Assembly: GCA_012295275.1 (NCBI GenBank)
Contig: CM022670.1
Coordinates: 41,608,974 to 41,672,973 of the forward strand
From: Chrysomallon squamiferum
Taxonomy: Eukaryota > Mollusca > Gastropoda > Neomphalida > Peltospiridae
Length of the DNA: 64,000 nucleotides
Reading direction: 5' to 3'
The position numbers and the translations under genes were made by a program. Of the stretch, positions 59,696 through 64,000 are shown piece after piece. The notes under the pieces were generated by a model. The model searched no databases. It saw only the letters and a list, made by a program, of their open reading frames with translations, and was not told the origin of the DNA. Positions within the stretch are counted from its first letter, which is position 1; each line of letters starts with the position of its first letter.

Positions 59696-59862
59696 TGATG
59701 ATGATGATGATAATAATAATATTGACTAATCTCTTATTATTATATAATGATTATAATTAAAGCAAGTTATACCGTAAAGTCTGACGAATGATTGGCACAT
59801 ACTTCTTCTCTTCTAGGTTCATTGATGATTTTCTGTGGCTTGTTTTCAGCTTTCTTTACCAT
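53108..59862 (-). CDS. KY/hillarin-like protein with a degenerate transglutaminase core
   Basis: Eight minus-strand exons encode about 741 residues. There is a charged, Pro-rich N-terminus; a transglutaminase-like core (72-280) with VERLTDGLKDDVEKAWAIFS, GEIYWNVAYISGSW and KKWQLLKVPI; the KY-type beta domain (about 285-510) with RFPVIGIYRLSIF and NPTIGWGPG; then helical-hairpin repeats (about 520-680). Known relatives (kyphoscoliosis peptidase, hillarin) act at the cytoskeleton; no signal peptide or membrane helix is seen here. The expected Cys-His-Asp triad aligns with His137, Tyr179 and Ile193, so a protease or crosslinking reaction is unlikely and a scaffold role is inferred. Two one-base frame breaks (near 57615-57630 and 55020-55026) interrupt exons 4 and 6, while splice sites and motifs persist. 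Assembly indels or a recent pseudogene would both explain this. Confidence 0.85.
53150..54113 (-). other. KY-like gene intron 7
   Basis: Contains poly(A) at 53191-53211, AAAT repeats at 53218-53315 and the exon-derived tandem array. Confidence 0.85.
53600..54170 (-). repeat. 62-bp tandem array derived from exon 7 donor junction
   Basis: Five well-kept copies of a 62-base unit (one truncated near 53995) lie at 53819-54113, with more decayed copies back to about 53600. On the sense strand each holds GATATTGATAAAATATACCA then GCTCGTAAGT, which is the last 24 coding bases of exon 7 plus its donor. The copy at the real exon end (54114-54160) is the first of the series. Confidence 0.92.
54114..54293 (-). 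CDS. KY-like gene exon 7
   Basis: Encodes 60 residues ending RDIDKIYQL. Acceptor CTGTTTCAG, donor GTAAGT, phase 0. Its 3' end and donor are copied in tandem in the following intron. Confidence 0.85.
54294..54840 (-). other. KY-like gene intron 6
   Basis: (AAAT)n at 54340-54365 and 54484-54535, and CA repeats at 54732-54802. Confidence 0.9.
54841..55114 (-). CDS. KY-like gene exon 6 (frame break near 55,020)
   Basis: Begins with ELRDAIMTERVDKLSKIIDK, which matches the repeat in exon 5. It meets a stop after HVHDKG, then continues in another frame with LKNPLEDAKSKLSQL to TPDKLE. One missing base would restore phase. Donor GTAATG, phase 0. Confidence 0.82.
55270..56217 (-). repeat. 54-bp minisatellite in KY-like gene intron 5
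   Basis: About 17 copies of a 54-base unit containing AGTTTGATACGTATATGACT and AACAAATACGTGTTTTCATT. On the sense strand each full copy includes CTTTCTTGTAACAG followed by AATG, a good match to a splice acceptor. Shorter copies alternate with full ones, giving a higher-order pattern. Confidence 0.96.
56286..56451 (-). CDS. KY-like gene exon 5
   Basis: Encodes one helical repeat (INNELKSIVKTRDSQQ to NVVTLCQ). Acceptor CTGAAAACAG, donor GTGAGG, phase 1. Confidence 0.85.
56453..56890 (-). other. KY-like gene intron 4
   Basis: AT-rich, with a short repeat of AAGTCAATTAAATAAAG near 56790-56850. No other feature. Confidence 0.8.
56891..58008 (-). CDS. KY-like gene exon 4 (frame break near 57,615)
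   Basis: A large exon encoding the second half of the core and the KY beta domain. The first frame stops at 57615-57617 just after IKQPFIT. The next frame resumes at once with PEFVKSK and continues for 240 codons. One extra base at this join accounts for the exon length. Donor GTAAGA, phase 0. Confidence 0.88.
58009..58429 (-). other. KY-like gene intron 3
   Basis: Contains (GT)n at 58355-58383 and GT-rich flanks. Confidence 0.75.
58430..58662 (-). CDS. KY-like gene exon 3
   Basis: Encodes the N-terminal half of the transglutaminase-like core. The donor chosen, GTTTCT after ...RYNL, is weak but gives phase 2 and the spacing expected in the family. A second candidate GTACCA would extend the exon down to 58407, adding seven residues, with an acceptor two bases further into exon 4. 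Confidence 0.75.
58663..59356 (-). other. KY-like gene intron 2 with (CATA)n
   Basis: CATA/CACA repeats occupy about 58,874-59,170. Confidence 0.9.
59357..59479 (-). CDS. KY-like gene exon 2
   Basis: Encodes 41 residues, Pro/Lys/Glu-rich (PKPEPPKDPREDIFD). Acceptor GTAACAG, donor GTAAGA, phase 0. Confidence 0.82.
59480..59772 (-). other. KY-like gene intron 1 with (AAT)n
   Basis: (AAT)n followed by (ATG)n at 59637-59712. Confidence 0.9.
59773..59862 (-). CDS. KY-like gene exon 1
   Basis: Start codon at 59860-59862. Encodes 30 mostly charged residues (MVKKAENKPQ...). Donor GTATAA, phase 0. The start is the first ATG in this frame near the exon; upstream exons cannot be ruled out. Confidence 0.75.
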
Positions 59863-62146
<2,284 letters not shown>

Positions 62147-62256
62147 TCAGGGTTTGTTTTGTTCGAATGGATCACAGCTGATTTCTCTGAGGTGTTTTAG
62201 TGGATAAAAAAGATCTTCAGGTGGTGGAAAATCTCTCCAGTCTCGCCACGACCAAC
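62147..62256 (-). CDS. NUDT15: NUDT15-like last exon
   Basis: Acceptor AATTTTTCAG, then 35 residues and TGA. Two further TGG codons (WSWRDW) follow the shared glycine. Confidence 0.92.
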
Positions 62257-62277
62257 CTGAAAAATTATAATAATAAC

Positions 62278-62338
<61 letters not shown>

Positions 62339-62472
62339 TAATAATAATAATAATAATATAATAATAATAATGTTTGTAATAATAATAAATATAATAATAA
62401 TAACTGTAATAATAATAATAATAATTATAATAAAGAAACAAACAAACAAACAAATAAATAAACAAATAAATA

Positions 62473-62511
<39 letters not shown>

Positions 62512-63301
62512 ACAGAATAATGTTAATAATGTTTGTTTTGTTGGGGTTTTTAGTTTTTGTTTTTTATCAGATATAATTTTTTTTTATGACATTTCTAGTC
62601 GTAAAATCAAATTTTTATGACACCAGCATCTGTCAGTGCGTTGTCACGTCACTTTCATAAAACTAGTTTTTCGTGGAATTTGGAAAGTTTATATACTATT
62701 TATTCAGCAGAGAGAGAGAAAGAGAGAGCAAAACAAAACAATTATGATACTGGTAACAGGTAATAGCAAGCCAGAAATAACAACACACACACACACACAC
62801 GTTTGGACCTTGAACCTTGAAAAAACTAACGTGCTAATCAGAGCTAGCTGTTGTGAAGCACGTCTACGACGGGCACACTTTCTGACAGGTCAGCGGGCGT
62901 GTCCGTCGCAGAAACGTATACACACGTGTCTGTGTGTTAAATACATTATTCGATCTAGTTGGGGGGTTTCTCTAGGGATTTTAATCTTTTATTTTACACA
63001 CACAAACACACACACGCACACACACACACGAAATAATAATAATAAAAAAACAACAAGAAAAAAACAAAAACAAAAACAAGAACAACATAACGGAAAAAAC
63101 ACACACAAAAAAAACTGTTAACCTTCACATTTGTGAGGTTCGAGTGTTTGTGGTTCTTTACGGTACGCAAGGTCTACTTCTCCTTGTACAGATATTTCCT
63201 TTTTCCCGTCCCTCTCGTACACATGAACACAACGAACATTAATCAGTTTTAATCCAGTTTCTTCCATCGTTTCTCTGATAGCACACTCTTCCCAGGTTTC
63301 T
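62147..63301 (-). CDS. NUDT15: NUDT15/MTH2-like Nudix hydrolase, C-terminal part
   Basis: Two exons on the minus strand (63123-63301 and 62147-62256) encode about 96 residues of a Nudix hydrolase. The family removes pyrophosphate from oxidised or modified nucleoside triphosphates in the cytosol. The first exon opens inside the Nudix box with ETWEECAIRETMEETGL, retaining the REXXEE metal-binding core, then GEVDLAYRKEP and EPHKCE. The second gives GWSWRDWRDFP, DLFYPLKHL and DPFEQNKP before stop TGA (62147-62149). The order GE...TWEECA, GEVD, EP-KCE-W-W, DPF matches NUDT15. The N-terminal half, including the PGGHLEFG segment, lies beyond the right edge or in sequence I could not identify, so the gene is partial in this window. 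Splice phases (2 into the first exon, 1 between the two) fit a glycine at the FG-E join. Confidence 0.93.
62257..63122 (-). other. NUDT15-like intron
   Basis: Contains (AAT)n at 62265-62425, (AAAT)n at 62440-62515 and CA repeats at 62784-62800 and 62996-63030. The 62,800-62,940 patch is GC-richer, without identified coding sequence. Confidence 0.85.
63123..63301 (-). CDS. NUDT15: NUDT15-like penultimate exon
   Basis: Acceptor TTTTTGCACAG, first base completing a glycine codon. Donor GTTAAC, phase 1. Contains the catalytic part of the Nudix box. Confidence 0.92.
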
Positions 63302-64000
63302 CTGTGCAAAAACAAACAAAACAAAAACAGAATAAAATAATAATAATAATAATAATAATAATGAATAAATAAATAAATAAAAAAAAAAAAAAAAAAAATA
63401 CACAAAAAACCCTAAAATAAAATAATAAACAAATAAACACATAACAAAACACAAACAACACAACATAATACGTATTTAAAAAAAAAAAAAACATCTTTCT
63501 GTTCAACGACATGCGAAGAGTTTGAAATATAAATATTTATCTGATGTCAAACGGTAACAGAGAGAAACAAAACAAGCTATTAGAACATTTAGCTACATTC
63601 TATGAACGATATATGATAGTTTGTTGTTTACATACACTAACACTGCTGGATATTTTCATTATTTTACTAATTATACAAGGGCAGTAGGTTTAACCATTTA
63701 GCTCATTATTATTACTATTACATATTTGTTACCTATATATTTTACATTTTGTCAAATCATCTATTTATTTATTTATTAAATATTTAACTTTTAAATTATT
63801 ACTTTTCTTTAATCCTTGCTCAAATGATCTTTCTTCAATTTATATTTTATTCATTTATTTAATTTTTTTTAATTTTGTTTTTTCTTTTCGCTGGATCTGT
63901 AGTTGTAGCTGTCGTAATCGTCGTCGTCTTCACATTATCGATGATAATAAGTAGCGTTGTTGTGGTACTAAGTAATAGTTGTAGTGATACTATATAAATA
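63302..64000. other. Right edge, probably intron of NUDT15-like gene
   Basis: (AAT)n at 63340-63362, A-rich DNA at 63378-63400 and 63478-63491, then AT-rich single-copy DNA. I searched the minus strand for the expected PGGHLEFG-coding exon and did not find it. Confidence 0.5.

Overview
This is a window of animal nuclear DNA. It contains spliced genes with GT-AG introns, a SoxF transcription factor, a cholinesterase-family protein, a KY/hillarin-type transglutaminase-like protein and a NUDT15-type Nudix hydrolase. These sit in AT-rich DNA that is unusually dense in microsatellites (AG, GT, AAT, AAAT, TATG, TCTA) and minisatellites. The gene content and repeat style suggest a marine invertebrate, probably a lophotrochozoan and perhaps a mollusc. 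That assignment is an inference and no species can be named from the sequence.

Layout. Positions 1-16,680 hold no gene I can support: a tRNA-like SINE head at the left edge, then microsatellites, three minisatellites (36 bp, 14 bp and ~46 bp units) and single-copy AT-rich DNA. Positions 16,740-21,390 carry the plus-strand SoxF gene: a compact promoter (M-box, octamer, inverted CCAAT, TATA), exon 1, a 2.7 kb triplet-repeat-rich intron inside the HMG box, and exon 2. Exon 2 changes reading frame by one base near 20,440-20,484. Positions 21,400-40,800 are intergenic: a short mariner-like MITE, a 1.4 kb minisatellite with a 43-bp unit, SINE remnants and many microsatellites.

Positions 40,821-63,301 hold three minus-strand genes in a row. 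First is an 11-exon membrane-anchored carboxylesterase/cholinesterase-like gene (577 residues, catalytic triad intact). Second is an 8-exon KY/hillarin-like gene (about 741 residues) whose transglutaminase triad has been lost and whose exons carry two apparent one-base frame breaks. Third are the last two exons of a NUDT15-like gene that continues past the right edge. I assembled the exons by eye from splice sites, phase and family motifs.

The genes do not form an operon and share no obvious pathway. The most unusual structure is intronic. Three long minisatellites lie inside introns of the esterase and KY genes, and on the coding strand each repeats a splice-signal-like sequence. One of them is a tandem copy of a genuine exon end plus its donor site. 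A six-copy array of CREB/ATF-like half sites lies in another esterase intron.
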